Below, piece by piece: positions 36,928 to 46,038 of a DNA stretch of 64,000 bases. The notes beneath the pieces were generated by a model, which ran no database searches, was not told where the DNA came from, and worked only from the letters and a program-made list of their open reading frames with translations. Position numbers and translations under genes: made by a program. Source of the stretch: Luteimonas terricola (GTDB taxonomy: Bacteria > Pseudomonadota > Gammaproteobacteria > Xanthomonadales > Xanthomonadaceae); assembly GCF_004352845.1 (NCBI RefSeq), contig NZ_SJRX01000002.1, forward strand, positions 186,001-250,000. Direction: 5' to 3'. Within the stretch, counting starts at the first letter, position 1, and the number at the start of each line of letters is the position of its first letter.

Positions 36928-37003
36928 TGGTGCCGGCAGTCCGAATCGAACGGACGACCTACCGCTTACAAGGCGGTTGCTCTACCAGCTGAGCTATGCC
37001 GGC
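36928..37003 (-). tRNA. tRNA-Thr (anticodon TGT)
   Basis: Complete 76-nt tRNA on the minus strand, including an encoded CCA end (36928-36930). The acceptor stem is GCCGGCA paired with TGCCGGC. The D arm is GCTC...GAGC, and the anticodon arm is ACCGC-CTTGTAA-GCGGT with anticodon TGT, reading ACA threonine codons. The variable loop is AGGTC and the T arm is GTCCG-TTCGATT-CGGAC. All stems pair fully. It sits between the SPOR-protein gene and arginase. Confidence 0.97.
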
Positions 37004-37031
37004 ACGATGCGCCGCGGAGGCGCGCGGCATT

Positions 37032-37859
37032 CTAACGCGCGCCGCCGGCCACCACGATGCCGGTGCAATCGATGTCCTGGACCTGCGCCGCCGCGGCGGC
37101 GCCACGCGCGGCCGCGGCGTCGAACGCCGGGCCCGCGGCCACGTCCAGCCAGTGCCGGATGACGACGTCGCCGAGGGGCTGGGCCTGCACCGGGAAACCG
37201 GCCCCGCGCAGCGCCGCTTCACGACGGCGCGCCGACGGCTCGCTGCCATAGCGCCCCAGCGCGATGCCGTTGGCCTCGTCGCCCGATGGCACCACCAGCA
37301 GATCGTCGAAGCCGGCCTCCCTGATCTTCGCGGCCAGCGCGTCGGCGGCGGCGCGGTCGGGCTGCGGTGCCATCACCACGCGCCAGCCGCGCGGCGCCTC
37401 GACGACATCGCGCACCCGCGTGCGTGCGGCGCCCAGCGGCTGCAGTGCGTTGCGCGCGGCGGCCACGGACACGGCATCGGCGTAGGGGCCATAACTCGAG
37501 CAGCGCAGTGCGGTGGCCGCCGCCGCGGAAGCGCTGCCCGCTTCCTGCGGAGCGGACCCGGGGGCCGGTTCCAGGGGCGGCGCGCCCTGGTTCGACGCAG
37601 CGGGTGCGTCGGCATCCGGCCGCGAGCGCGGCTCCGCCGCGGGCGCACCCTCCCCCGGCTGGCTGGCAACATCTTCCAGACCGGCCTCCGGAACGGGGTC
37701 GGCCTGCGCGACCGCCTGCTCGCCGAGCAGCTGCAGGCGCGGCACGTCCGCAGGCTGTACCCAAGGCGCCGGGGCCGACGGTCCCGGGCGCAGCAGCCAC
37801 CAGGTGGCGACGCCGAAGTTGAGCATGACCAGGAGGACAAGCAGTGCGCGTGCGGGCAT
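37032..37859 (-). CDS. SPOR-like repeat membrane-anchored protein
   Basis: Protein of 275 residues with one N-terminal membrane helix (ALLVLLVMLNFGVATWWLL), a long Pro/Ala/Glu-rich linker (about residues 25-115), and a C-terminal domain with two SPOR-like beta-alpha repeats, seen around GPYADAVSVAAARNALQPLG, LAAKIREAGFDDLLVVPSG and GRYGSEPSARRREAALRGAG. SPOR domains bind glycan-stripped peptidoglycan at the division site, so a cell-wall role is plausible. It is 9 bp downstream of coaX on the same strand and ends 29 bp before the tRNA-Thr. The repeats are divergent, so the call is by pattern. Confidence 0.82.
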   Translation of the reverse strand: MPARALLVLLVMLNFGVATWWLLRPGPSAPAPWVQPADVPRLQLLGEQAVAQADPVPEAGLEDVASQPGEGAPAAEPRSRPDADAPAASNQGAPPLEPAPGSAPQEAGSASAAAATALRCSSYGPYADAVSVAAARNALQPLGAARTRVRDVVEAPRGWRVVMAPQPDRAAADALAAKIREAGFDDLLVVPSGDEANGIALGRYGSEPSARRREAALRGAGFPVQAQPLGDVVIRHWLDVAAGPAFDAAAARGAAAAAQVQDIDCTGIVVAGGAR

Positions 37860-37868
37860 GCGTCGATT

Positions 37869-38618
37869 CTAGCCTGTGTGCTCCAGCCCGCGCGGCTCCC
37901 GCGCCAGCCGCGCCAGGCCCTCCATGACCAGCGAGGGCGCATGCACGGCGCCGTCCAGCTGTGCCAGCAGCTGCATCGCACCGCCGCCGTGCAGCAGGAG
38001 GACGGGCGGCTGGCCCGCCAGCGCAGCGGCGGCCTTGCAGCTGCGTTCGATCAGCCCCAGCGCCGCGCCAAGGCAGCCGCCGGCAAGGGCATCGGCGGTG
38101 TCCGTGCCGAAGGCCGCGGCCGTGCCGCCATCGACCGGCAACTGCGGCGCACGCGCATGCAGCGCTTCGCGCATCAGGCTGGGCGACGGAGCGATGGCGC
38201 CGCCGTGATGGAGTCCCGCGGCATCGAGCAGATCGACGGTGAGCGCGGTGCCCACGCCGACCACCAGCGCCCAGCCGGACACCCGCGCACGTGCGCCGAC
38301 CAGCGCCAGCGCGCGGTCGATGCCCAGCCGCGCGGGCTCCGCGTAGCCGATGCGCACACCGGCCATCTCGCGCTCCACTCGCACTTCGACCACGCGCGCC
38401 GCGCGCGGCACCAGCGCCTGCAGCAGGGAGGCGCGCAGCGCCGCCGGGCCCACGCTGGCGATCCATGCCACGTCGATATCCTTCGGCAGCGCCGCCATCC
38501 ATGCCGGGTCGAAGCGCGCGCCGTCGTGCGCGAAGGCGGAGACCGGGCCGGTGCCATCGTGTTCCAGCGGCGCCAGCTTGAGGCGCGTGTTGCCGAGGTC
38601 GAACAGCCAGTCGCTCAT
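37869..38618 (-). CDS. coaX: Type III pantothenate kinase
   Basis: First enzyme of coenzyme A synthesis, phosphorylating pantothenate. The 249-residue protein has the ATP-phosphate motif LFDLGNTRLKL at residues 5-15, the pantothenate-binding region PARLGIDRALALVGARAR near residue 95, the catalytic Asp within VVGVGTALTVDLLDAAGLHH, and PVLLLHGGGAMQLLAQL near the end. Only CoaX-type kinases have this acetate-kinase fold order. The start overlaps the birA stop by 4 bp (ATGA), the pair birA-coaX being common in gammaproteobacteria. Translational coupling is likely. Confidence 0.94.
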   Translation of the reverse strand: MSDWLFDLGNTRLKLAPLEHDGTGPVSAFAHDGARFDPAWMAALPKDIDVAWIASVGPAALRASLLQALVPRAARVVEVRVEREMAGVRIGYAEPARLGIDRALALVGARARVSGWALVVGVGTALTVDLLDAAGLHHGGAIAPSPSLMREALHARAPQLPVDGGTAAAFGTDTADALAGGCLGAALGLIERSCKAAAALAGQPPVLLLHGGGAMQLLAQLDGAVHAPSLVMEGLARLAREPRGLEHTG

Positions 38619-39649
38619 GCCGCCGCCCGTGCGCGCAGGCTCGCTTCACCGGCGTGGAACTGGCGTTCGATGCCGTCGATGTCCACCCGCAGCGCGCCGT
38701 CGGCCGCCAGGCCCAGCGCCGTGCCTGCGTGCACCTCCCTTCCCGCGCGCACCTCGACTGTGCGCCCGGCCAGCGCGTCCAGCGCAGCGTGGCGCGGCAG
38801 GAACGGTGCCAGGCCATCCTGGTCGAACTGCGCCAGCGCCGGCACCAGGTGTGCAACAAGCATGGCCGCAATCGCATTGCGTGAGGGCGGCGCGGAATGC
38901 GGCAGCGACGCCAGGTCGCACCATGGCTGGTCGATCGCGGCCACCGCCGCGGCCGGCATTCGCACGTTGAGTCCGAGGCCGAGCACCGCGCGCACCGGGC
39001 CGGCGTGCTCCCCGCCGCCTTCGACCAGCAGGCCGCCGAGCTTGCGCAGCAGCAACGGACCGGCATCGACAACGACCAGGTCGTTCGGCCACTTCAGCCG
39101 GACCGTTCCGTAGCCCAGTGCATGCAGGGCCTCCGCCGCGGCGACACCGGCCACGAGACCGAGCCCGCCCAGGCGGGCCAATCCGCCCTCGAACGCGCGC
39201 GCCAGCGACACATAGAGATTGGCCGCCAGCGGCGACGCCCAGGCGCGGCCAAGGCGGCCGCGGCCACCGAGCTGGCGTTCGGCCAGCAGCACGGCGACCC
39301 CTTGCAGCGGCGTGCGTCGCCGCAGCAGCTCGCTGTTGGTGGAGTCGAGGCTCCAGGCGACCTCGGGTCCGTGGACGCCCGCGCGCACGGCGGCGGGCAG
39401 CGCGGCCGCGATGGCCACGTCGTCGAGCAGGTCCAGCGGTGCATCCAGCACATAGCCGCGGCCGCGATGCGCGCCGATGGCGACGCCGGCCGCGCGCAGC
39501 GCTTCGATCCGCTTCCAGACCGCGGCCCGCGTCAGGCCGGCCTCGCGCGCCAGCGTGTCGCCCGGGACCGGACCCCGTGCCAGGCGCAGCAACAGCGCCT
39601 TCTCCGCGGCGGCGGCTTCACGCGGCGCGTTGGCGGCGTCGGCAGGCAT
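38615..39649 (-). CDS. birA: Biotin--[acetyl-CoA-carboxylase] ligase / biotin repressor
   Basis: Attaches biotin to the carrier protein of acetyl-CoA carboxylase through biotinyl-AMP. Of 344 residues, the first 70 or so form a winged helix (DTLAREAGLTRAAVWKRIEA) that could let it repress biotin genes. The catalytic domain has DSTNSELLRRRTPLQGVAVL, the ligase motif GGRGRLGRAWASPLAANLY near residue 131, and LKWPNDLVVVDAGPLLLRKL near residue 182. The C-terminal SH3-like part contains TALGLAADGALRVDIDG. The ATG at 39649 fits; the frame continues upstream but is not conserved. It shares a 4-bp overlap with coaX. Confidence 0.95.
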   Translation of the reverse strand: MPADAANAPREAAAAEKALLLRLARGPVPGDTLAREAGLTRAAVWKRIEALRAAGVAIGAHRGRGYVLDAPLDLLDDVAIAAALPAAVRAGVHGPEVAWSLDSTNSELLRRRTPLQGVAVLLAERQLGGRGRLGRAWASPLAANLYVSLARAFEGGLARLGGLGLVAGVAAAEALHALGYGTVRLKWPNDLVVVDAGPLLLRKLGGLLVEGGGEHAGPVRAVLGLGLNVRMPAAAVAAIDQPWCDLASLPHSAPPSRNAIAAMLVAHLVPALAQFDQDGLAPFLPRHAALDALAGRTVEVRAGREVHAGTALGLAADGALRVDIDGIERQFHAGEASLRARAAA

Positions 39650-39756
39650 GCGCGGATTATCACACCTGAACGGGAACGCCGACCGCCGCCGCGTGCGCAA
39701 GCCCCGAGGCAATGTATGATCCGATGGCTGACCCGGTCACCGTACAGGCACCCGCC

Positions 39757-40017
39757 ATGTCCGTCCGCGCCACTTTCGCCGTGACACTGTTGTTCCTGGC
39801 CCTGCCCGCCGCAGCCCAGGACGCGCGCCTGTCGGGCACGGACGGCGACGGCTCCGCCTGCTCGGCCGACTACGCGACCAGCGCCGCGCCCGACGCGGAC
39901 CCGGTCCGCGGCGGCAAGCGCCCCGAATCCGACAAGCCTGCAATCCCGCGCGGCGCCGGTGCCGACGCGGCCCGCCCGCCGCGCTGGCACAGCTTCCTGC
40001 CGGGGATGTTCCGCTAG
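39757..40017 (+). CDS. Hypothetical small exported protein
   Basis: Product of 86 residues that I do not recognise. It has a signal peptide (TFAVTLLFLALPAAAQDARL, cut after AAAQ or nearby) and a short mature part rich in Asp, Ala, Pro and Gly, with one Cys and a conserved-looking end WHSFLPGMFR. In-frame ATGs at 39712 and 39724 are possible, but the signal peptide begins properly at 39757. A TATGAT hexamer at 39715-39720 may be the -10. It is divergent from birA and 8 bp upstream of the MtfA-type gene, so they may be expressed together. Confidence 0.7.
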   Translation: MSVRATFAVTLLFLALPAAAQDARLSGTDGDGSACSADYATSAAPDADPVRGGKRPESDKPAIPRGAGADAARPPRWHSFLPGMFR

Positions 40018-40025
40018 GCGACGGC

Positions 40026-40775
40026 GTGATCAGGCGCCTCTTCCGGCGTCCGGCCGCGGACGTCGACCACGACATCTGGCAGGCCGTCCAGCAACGCGTG
40101 CCCTGGGTTGCCGCGCTTGATGCGCCGCGCCGCGACCGCTTGCGCGGGCTGGCCACGCAGTTCCTGCACGACAAGACGATCACGCCGCTCGGCGGCCTCG
40201 CGCTCGATGATCGCGCCCGCGCCACCCTGGCCGCGCTGTGCTGCCTGCCCCTGCTCGAGTTCGGTGCCGAGGGCCTGCACGGCTGGTCGCAGCTGCTGGT
40301 CTATCCCGACGCGTTCCGCGTCGACCGCAGCCACGTCGATGCCGCCGGCGTGCTGCACGAGGGCGAGGACGAACTCGCCGGCGAGGCCTGGGAACACGGG
40401 CCGCTGGTGCTTTCCTGGGCGGACATCGCCGCCGACCTCGACAGCCCGCGCGACGGCTGCTGCGTGGCGGTCCACGAGATGGTGCACAAGCTCGACGCGC
40501 TCGACGGCGTGATCGACGGCACCCCTCCGCTGCCCCGCGCCTGGCAGCGGGAGTGGGCGCGGGACTTCCAGCAGGCCTACGACGCCTTCGTCGAACAGGT
40601 CGACCGGGGCCGCCATACCGCGCTGGACCCCTATGCCGCCGAGGCGCCCGAAGAGTTCTTCGCGGTCTGCAGCGAATATCACTTCAGCGACCCTGCGCTG
40701 CTGGAGCGCGCGCAGCCCGAGGTCGCCGCGCACCTGCGCCGGCTCTACGGACCTTCGCCGTTCGCCACTGGCTGA
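40026..40775 (+). CDS. MtfA family zinc metallopeptidase
   Basis: Cytoplasmic zinc-dependent peptidase of the MtfA type. The 249-residue protein has the HExxH zinc site as CCVAVHEMVHKLDALDGVID near residue 155 and the third ligand region AAEAPEEFFAVCSEYHF near residue 205. The N-terminal motif HDKTITPLGGLALDDRARAT is also characteristic. In E. coli MtfA binds the Mlc repressor and so affects glucose uptake; no Mlc homologue is in the window. Start ATG at 40026. The gene is convergent with phoQ, the two stops being 6 bp apart. Confidence 0.92.
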   Translation: MIRRLFRRPAADVDHDIWQAVQQRVPWVAALDAPRRDRLRGLATQFLHDKTITPLGGLALDDRARATLAALCCLPLLEFGAEGLHGWSQLLVYPDAFRVDRSHVDAAGVLHEGEDELAGEAWEHGPLVLSWADIAADLDSPRDGCCVAVHEMVHKLDALDGVIDGTPPLPRAWQREWARDFQQAYDAFVEQVDRGRHTALDPYAAEAPEEFFAVCSEYHFSDPALLERAQPEVAAHLRRLYGPSPFATG

Positions 40776-40781
40776 GGCCGC

Positions 40782-42203
40782 CTACAGCCCCGGCGGCAGC
40801 CGCACCGCAAAGCGCGCGCCGCCGAGCTCGGACGATTCCGTGACTTCCAGTTGGCCACGGTAGCTGCGCACGATGTCCTGCACGATCGACAGGCCGATGC
40901 CGTGCCCCTGCACGCGCTCGTCGCCGCGCACGCCGCGCTGCAGGACGTGGGAGATGCGCTCGGGCGGAATGCCCGGGCCATCGTCGTCAACCGCGACCAG
41001 CAGCCCGGGCCGCCGGCGCGGTGCGTTCTCGCCAGGCTTCACGGTCAGCAGCACCCGTGACTCCGCCCACTTGAAGGCATTCTCCAGCAGGTTGCCGAGC
41101 AGTTCCTGCAGGTCGCCCGGCTCGCCGTGGAAGCGCGCGGCCGGGTCGATCTCGAACTCGCAGACGGTGCCGCGCCCAGCGTAGATCTTCTCCAGGCCGC
41201 GCACGATTTCCTCGGCATAGGGTTCGATCTCGATCGGCGCCGCGAACAGCTGGTGTCCGCCCGCCGCACCGCGGCCGAGCTGGTAGCTGACCAGTTCGTT
41301 CATGCGCCGCACCTGGGTGGCCACGTCCTCGCGCAGTTCGGCCTCGCTGGCGTCGCTGTCCAGGCGCGTGCGCAGCACCGCCAGCGGCGTCTTCAGGCTG
41401 TGCGCGAGGTCGGCCAGGGTGTTGCGCTGCTGCTCGAGGTTCTGGCGCTCGCTCTCGACCAGGGCGTTGATGCTCTCGGTAAGCGGCTCCAGCTCGCGCG
41501 GATGGAGTTCGCTCATGCGGTTGGCCTGCCCGAGCTGCACGCGCTTGAGCTCGGCCTCCACGCGCCGCAGCGGGAACAGGCTCCAGCGCAGCACCAGGGC
41601 CTGCAGGAGCAGCAGCACCAGGCCGGCGATGCCGAGGTAGCCCCACAGCGCGGCGCGGAACACGCGCACCTGCTGCGGCAGGGTGCCGGCGTCTTCCATG
41701 ATGTAGATGGTGTACGGGAACTCGGCTTCCGCGCGCTGCTCCATATCCCAGATGAAGCCCTTGCCGTAGCGCAGCACCTCGCCATAGGTGCCGTCGCTGC
41801 GGGTGATCGCCAGCGGACCCTCGAACTTCTCGGTGCCGCCTTCAAGCAGGTCCGACTCGGGCAGCTCCGGCCCGCGCGTGGACTCCGACGACCAGCCGCC
41901 GTCGGGCAGGACCACTTCGGCGTACAGGCCGCTGCCCGGGCGCTCGAAGCGCTCGTCGGGCTGCGTGTACGGCGGGATCAGGTTGCCGCCGCGGTCGAAC
42001 TCGATGTCGCGCGCGTAGGAGGTCGCATAGCTGCGCAGGCGGTCGCGCTGCAGCTGGCTGGCCACGTCGACGAAGGCGCGGTCCAGCGCATAGCCGGCCG
42101 CCGCCAGGAAGGCGAGCAGGCCGAGGCTCGCGGCCAGCAGCTGGCGCGCCTGCAGCGACCGCGGCCGCCAGCCCAGTGTCCTTCCGTCACGCCCCTGCCC
42201 CAC
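40782..42203 (-). CDS. phoQ: Sensor histidine kinase PhoQ
   Basis: Inner-membrane sensor of the PhoP-PhoQ pair. Of 473 residues, an N-terminal helix (QLLAASLGLLAFLAAAGYAL), a periplasmic domain of about 135 residues, and a second helix (YLGIAGLVLLLLQALVL near residue 185) lead to a HAMP-like linker. The kinase core has the H-box ADLAHSLKTPLAVLRTRLDS, the N-box LLGNLLENAFKWAE, and the G boxes DDDGPGIPPERISHVLQRG and GHGIGLSIVQDIVRSY. HSLKTPL is the PhoQ form of the H-box. The start is GTG at 42203 with GGGAGG 5 nt upstream. It lies 48 bp downstream of phoP. Mg2+, pH or peptide sensing is inferred from the family. Confidence 0.92.
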   Translation of the reverse strand: MGQGRDGRTLGWRPRSLQARQLLAASLGLLAFLAAAGYALDRAFVDVASQLQRDRLRSYATSYARDIEFDRGGNLIPPYTQPDERFERPGSGLYAEVVLPDGGWSSESTRGPELPESDLLEGGTEKFEGPLAITRSDGTYGEVLRYGKGFIWDMEQRAEAEFPYTIYIMEDAGTLPQQVRVFRAALWGYLGIAGLVLLLLQALVLRWSLFPLRRVEAELKRVQLGQANRMSELHPRELEPLTESINALVESERQNLEQQRNTLADLAHSLKTPLAVLRTRLDSDASEAELREDVATQVRRMNELVSYQLGRGAAGGHQLFAAPIEIEPYAEEIVRGLEKIYAGRGTVCEFEIDPAARFHGEPGDLQELLGNLLENAFKWAESRVLLTVKPGENAPRRRPGLLVAVDDDGPGIPPERISHVLQRGVRGDERVQGHGIGLSIVQDIVRSYRGQLEVTESSELGGARFAVRLPPGL

Positions 42204-42251
42204 GCCAGCCTCCCCGCATGCCCGCGGGCGCGTCGCGCGCGCCCACCGGAC

Positions 42252-42938
42252 TCAGCCTTCGTTGGTGCGCGGAATCGCGAAGCGGTAGCCGCGGCCGCGC
42301 ACGGTCTCGATCGGCTTGAGCGTGCCTTCCGGGTCGAGCTTCTTGCGCAGGCGGCCGATGAAGACCTCGAGCACGTTGGAGTCGCGGTCGAAGTCCTGCT
42401 GGTAGATGTGCTCGGTGAGATCGGCCTTCGAGACCAGCTCGCCGGCGTGCATCATCAAATACTCGAGCACCTTGTACTCGTAGCTGGTGAGGTCGACGTT
42501 CTGGCCGTCGACGCTGACCGTCTGCGCGGCGAGATCGAGCACCACCGCGCCGCATTCCAGCGTCGGCTTGCTCCAGCCCGCGGCACGGCGCACCAGCGCG
42601 TTGATGCGCGCCAGCAGCTCCTCGACGTGGAAGGGCTTGACCAGGTAGTCGTCGGCGCCCTGCTTGAGGCCGTCGACCTTGTCCTGCCAGCTCGAGCGCG
42701 CGGTGAGGATCAGCACCGGGAACTGCTTGCCCTCGTCGCGCAGGGCCTTGATCAGCTCCATGCCCGACATTTTCGGCAGGCCGAGGTCGATGATGCCGAC
42801 GTCGAACGGCACCTCGCGGCCCATGTACAGGCCTTCCTCGCCGTCCTGCGCCGCGTCCACGGCATACCCCTCGCGCTTCAGGCGCGCGGCCAGGGTTTCC
42901 CGCAGGGGGGCTTCGTCTTCGACCAGGAGGATGCGCAT
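42252..42938 (-). CDS. phoP: Response regulator PhoP
   Basis: OmpR-type DNA-binding regulator paired with PhoQ. The 228-residue protein has the receiver domain with acidic pocket LLVEDEAPLRETLAARLKRE, the phosphorylated Asp in IIDLGLPKMSGMELI (about residue 51), ILTARSSWQDKVDGLKQGAD, and the invariant Lys in YLVKPFHVEELLARIN. The winged helix includes LTSYEYKVLEYLMMHAGELV and SNVLEVFIGRLRKKLDPEG. The ATG at 42938 has GGAG 7 nt upstream; the frame extends only to a TTG beyond. It is probably expressed with the PepSY gene before it and phoQ after it. In xanthomonads PhoP is needed for virulence and low-Mg growth. Confidence 0.95.
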   Translation of the reverse strand: MRILLVEDEAPLRETLAARLKREGYAVDAAQDGEEGLYMGREVPFDVGIIDLGLPKMSGMELIKALRDEGKQFPVLILTARSSWQDKVDGLKQGADDYLVKPFHVEELLARINALVRRAAGWSKPTLECGAVVLDLAAQTVSVDGQNVDLTSYEYKVLEYLMMHAGELVSKADLTEHIYQQDFDRDSNVLEVFIGRLRKKLDPEGTLKPIETVRGRGYRFAIPRTNEG

Positions 42939-43008
42939 CGATATCTCCAATATGTCCCGGCGCGGGCGCGCCGCGGCCGGGAACGGGGCTGCTGTCTAGG
43001 GTGCGAAT

Positions 43009-43416
43009 TCAGTCGTCGTCGCCGCGTGTAGGGCGCGGCGGGCGACGCGGCCGGGACGCCGGATCATCCATGTAGACGCGTACGCGTCCGCGGTCGTCCA
43101 CGACCTTCACCCGGTTGATATCACGGCCGCCGAAGGGAACGCGCTCGGCACTGAGCACCTGGCCGCCGGTCCTGCTCTGCACGCGGCGGACCGAGTCGGC
43201 CAGCGCGTCCTGCCGCGAAGCCCGGGCCGGGCGGGCCGGGGGCGCCAGCCTCGCCGCCGGAGGGGCCGGCCGGGCGCCGCGGTCGGCGGCCCGTGGCGGC
43301 GCGTCCGCGCCGCGTGCCTGGCGGCGGCCCTCGTCGGCCTGCGCCACGCCTGCGAGCGTGAACGCGGCGGCGAGGCACAGCACGGGGAACAGGCGACAAG
43401 CAGTCATGGAGGCCAT
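43009..43416 (-). CDS. PepSY-like exported protein
   Basis: Small exported protein of about 135 residues. A signal peptide (RLFPVLCLAAAFTLAGVAQA) is followed by an Arg/Ala/Pro-rich stretch of about 40 residues and a PepSY-like fold: DALADSVRRVQSRTGGQVLS, AERVPFGGRDINRVKVVDDR and GRVRVYMDDPASRPRR. Such domains are often found next to PhoP-type systems as inhibitors or sensors of periplasmic proteases. ATG 43416 and ATG 43407 are both possible; neither has a strong ribosome site. It lies 70 bp upstream of phoP on the same strand and may be first in the operon. Confidence 0.82.
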   Translation of the reverse strand: MASMTACRLFPVLCLAAAFTLAGVAQADEGRRQARGADAPPRAADRGARPAPPAARLAPPARPARASRQDALADSVRRVQSRTGGQVLSAERVPFGGRDINRVKVVDDRGRVRVYMDDPASRPRRPPRPTRGDDD

Positions 43417-43567
43417 TTCTCAGAGAATACAGAAAGTTACACACTCCCACAGCGGGTGGCAGCAGGAGTGTCCGAATGATTCTCGGAAGGTAGCGGTGAA
43501 TTACCCCTTAACTTTTCCACACGCCCTGTGGCCCTGTTCAGGTTCGTGGTGGCGCAACCGCCCCGCC

Positions 43568-44479
43568 TCAGTAGATTTCAGCCACGCAGCAGCGCAACGA
43601 GCCACCGGCGGCTTCGATCGCATCCAGGGGCACTGCGCGCACACCGAATCCGGCGGCGGCCAGCGCAGCGCGGCTGGACGGCGCCAGGGCCCGGGCGGCG
43701 CGCGCGCTCATCCAGACCGCATCGCCCGACAGGCTGATGGCATTGCCGGCGAAGGCCGATTGCTCATCCTTCGAAAGCAGCACCGCATGCGGTGCATACA
43801 GCGTGGCGATGGCCTCGACCACGGCGGGGTCGGCGATGCCCGCCGGGCAGATGATCGCGGCGCGACCTGCCAGCACCGCGAGCACGACGTTGGTGTGGTA
43901 CTCGCCCGGCGCGAGGTCGAACATCAGCGTGGCGCGCAGCCCGAGCGCTTCGTGCATCAGCCGCGCGCCGGCCTCGTCGCAACGCTCGGAGAGGCCGCAC
44001 AGGCCGATGCCCCTGGCGCGGTCGACGACCAGCGCGCCGGTGAGCTCACAGGGGTGCAGCTGTTCCGACAGGTCGCGCATCGCGTAGCCGAGAACGTCCC
44101 GGAAGAAGCCGCGGATATCCGTGCGCCCGGCCTCGCGCTGGCGCACCGGGTGGCGCATGCGGCCGACCACCAGGATGCCGGGCGCGGTGGCGAACACGTT
44201 GTTGGGGAACAGCGCGTCGGGCGCGCCCGGGTCGCCGGGGAAACAGATCGTCGGCAGCACCTCCGACAGCGCGCGCTGCAGCCCGCGGTGCTGGGCGGAG
44301 GCGCGTGCGGCGTCGAAGCCTTCGGCGTCGGCCATGTAGCGGTTGTCGGTGGCCGACTCCTCGGCGCGGCCGAAGCCGTCCGGCGCGACCAGGAAGGCGG
44401 CGCGCGCGGTGGCAGGGCCGAAGTCGGGGGCGCAGTCGCGGGCGGACGCGAGGAAGCGCGCGGTGTCACGGGTAAGCAT
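43568..44479 (-). CDS. Arginine deiminase-related / DDAH-like hydrolase
   Basis: Enzyme of the guanidino-group-modifying (GME) superfamily, 303 residues. Recognisable parts are the N-terminal AAFLVAPDGFGRAEESATDN, PDALFPNNVFATAPGILVVG near residue 91, LMFDLAPGEYHTNVVLAVLA with the catalytic His near residue 190, and the final GGSLRCCVAEIY with the nucleophile Cys close to the end. This order matches the citrullinase/DDAH-like group rather than classic arginine deiminase, which is longer. The ATG at 44479 has GGAGG 8 nt upstream. It follows dusA by 13 bp, so the two are co-transcribed. Substrates such as citrulline or methylarginine are possible. Confidence 0.85.
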   Translation of the reverse strand: MLTRDTARFLASARDCAPDFGPATARAAFLVAPDGFGRAEESATDNRYMADAEGFDAARASAQHRGLQRALSEVLPTICFPGDPGAPDALFPNNVFATAPGILVVGRMRHPVRQREAGRTDIRGFFRDVLGYAMRDLSEQLHPCELTGALVVDRARGIGLCGLSERCDEAGARLMHEALGLRATLMFDLAPGEYHTNVVLAVLAGRAAIICPAGIADPAVVEAIATLYAPHAVLLSKDEQSAFAGNAISLSGDAVWMSARAARALAPSSRAALAAAGFGVRAVPLDAIEAAGGSLRCCVAEIY

Positions 44480-44492
44480 CGGTGTGGCCTCC

Positions 44493-45539
<1,047 letters not shown>

Positions 45540-45621
45540 GTGCTTGCACTGGAGGCGATTGGCGAGCTGCCCGCCGGCGACCATGTCGCACGCCGTCCGG
45601 CAGGTCGGGGAGCAGAACCCC

Positions 45622-46038
45622 CTAGGTTACATGGGCCCGCTGGCCGGGGCCCGGATGCTCCAGCCCGGCCAGGATCGGGCAGTCAGGCCGGTGGTCGCCG
45701 GCGCAACAGTCGCTCAGCGTCTGCAGGGTGTCGGCCATCTGCCGCAGCTTCGCGATGCGGTCCTCGAGGTCGGCGATATGCGCCTGCGCCAGCCGCTTCA
45801 CGTCGGCGCTGCGGCGCGAACGGTCGTTCCACAGGCCGAGCAGGTCGGCGATCTCGGCCACCGGGAAGCCGAGGTCGCGGGCGCGGCGGATGAAGCGCAG
45901 GCGGTGCACGTCGGCATCGCCATAGATCCGGTAGCCCGACGCACTGCGATCGGCCGGTGGAACCAGACCGGCGTCTTCGTAGTAGCGGATCATCTTGGCG
46001 GACACGCCGGAGGCCGCGGATGCCTCGCCGATGTTCAT
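45622..46038 (-). CDS. cueR: Cu(I)-responsive transcriptional regulator CueR
   Basis: MerR-type activator that senses cytoplasmic Cu(I). The 138-residue protein has the helix-turn-helix [20 protein letters not shown], the wing [20 protein letters not shown], a dimerisation helix, and the metal loop [20 protein letters not shown] with the two Cys residues spaced as in CueR. It starts at 46038, overlapping the copA stop by 4 bp, so it is made from the copA message and would be induced by copper. A matching operator lies upstream of copA (48354-48384). The C-terminus is a short extension rich in Gly and Pro. Confidence 0.94.
   Translation of the reverse strand: MNIGEASAASGVSAKMIRYYEDAGLVPPADRSASGYRIYGDADVHRLRFIRRARDLGFPVAEIADLLGLWNDRSRRSADVKRLAQAHIADLEDRIAKLRQMADTLQTLSDCCAGDHRPDCPILAGLEHPGPGQRAHVT

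Noticed and set aside
39712..39756. Longer N-terminus of the small exported protein (ATG 39712 or 39724)
   Set aside because: It would put 11-15 polar residues before a good signal peptide, and the TATGAT at 39715-39720 is better read as promoter DNA.
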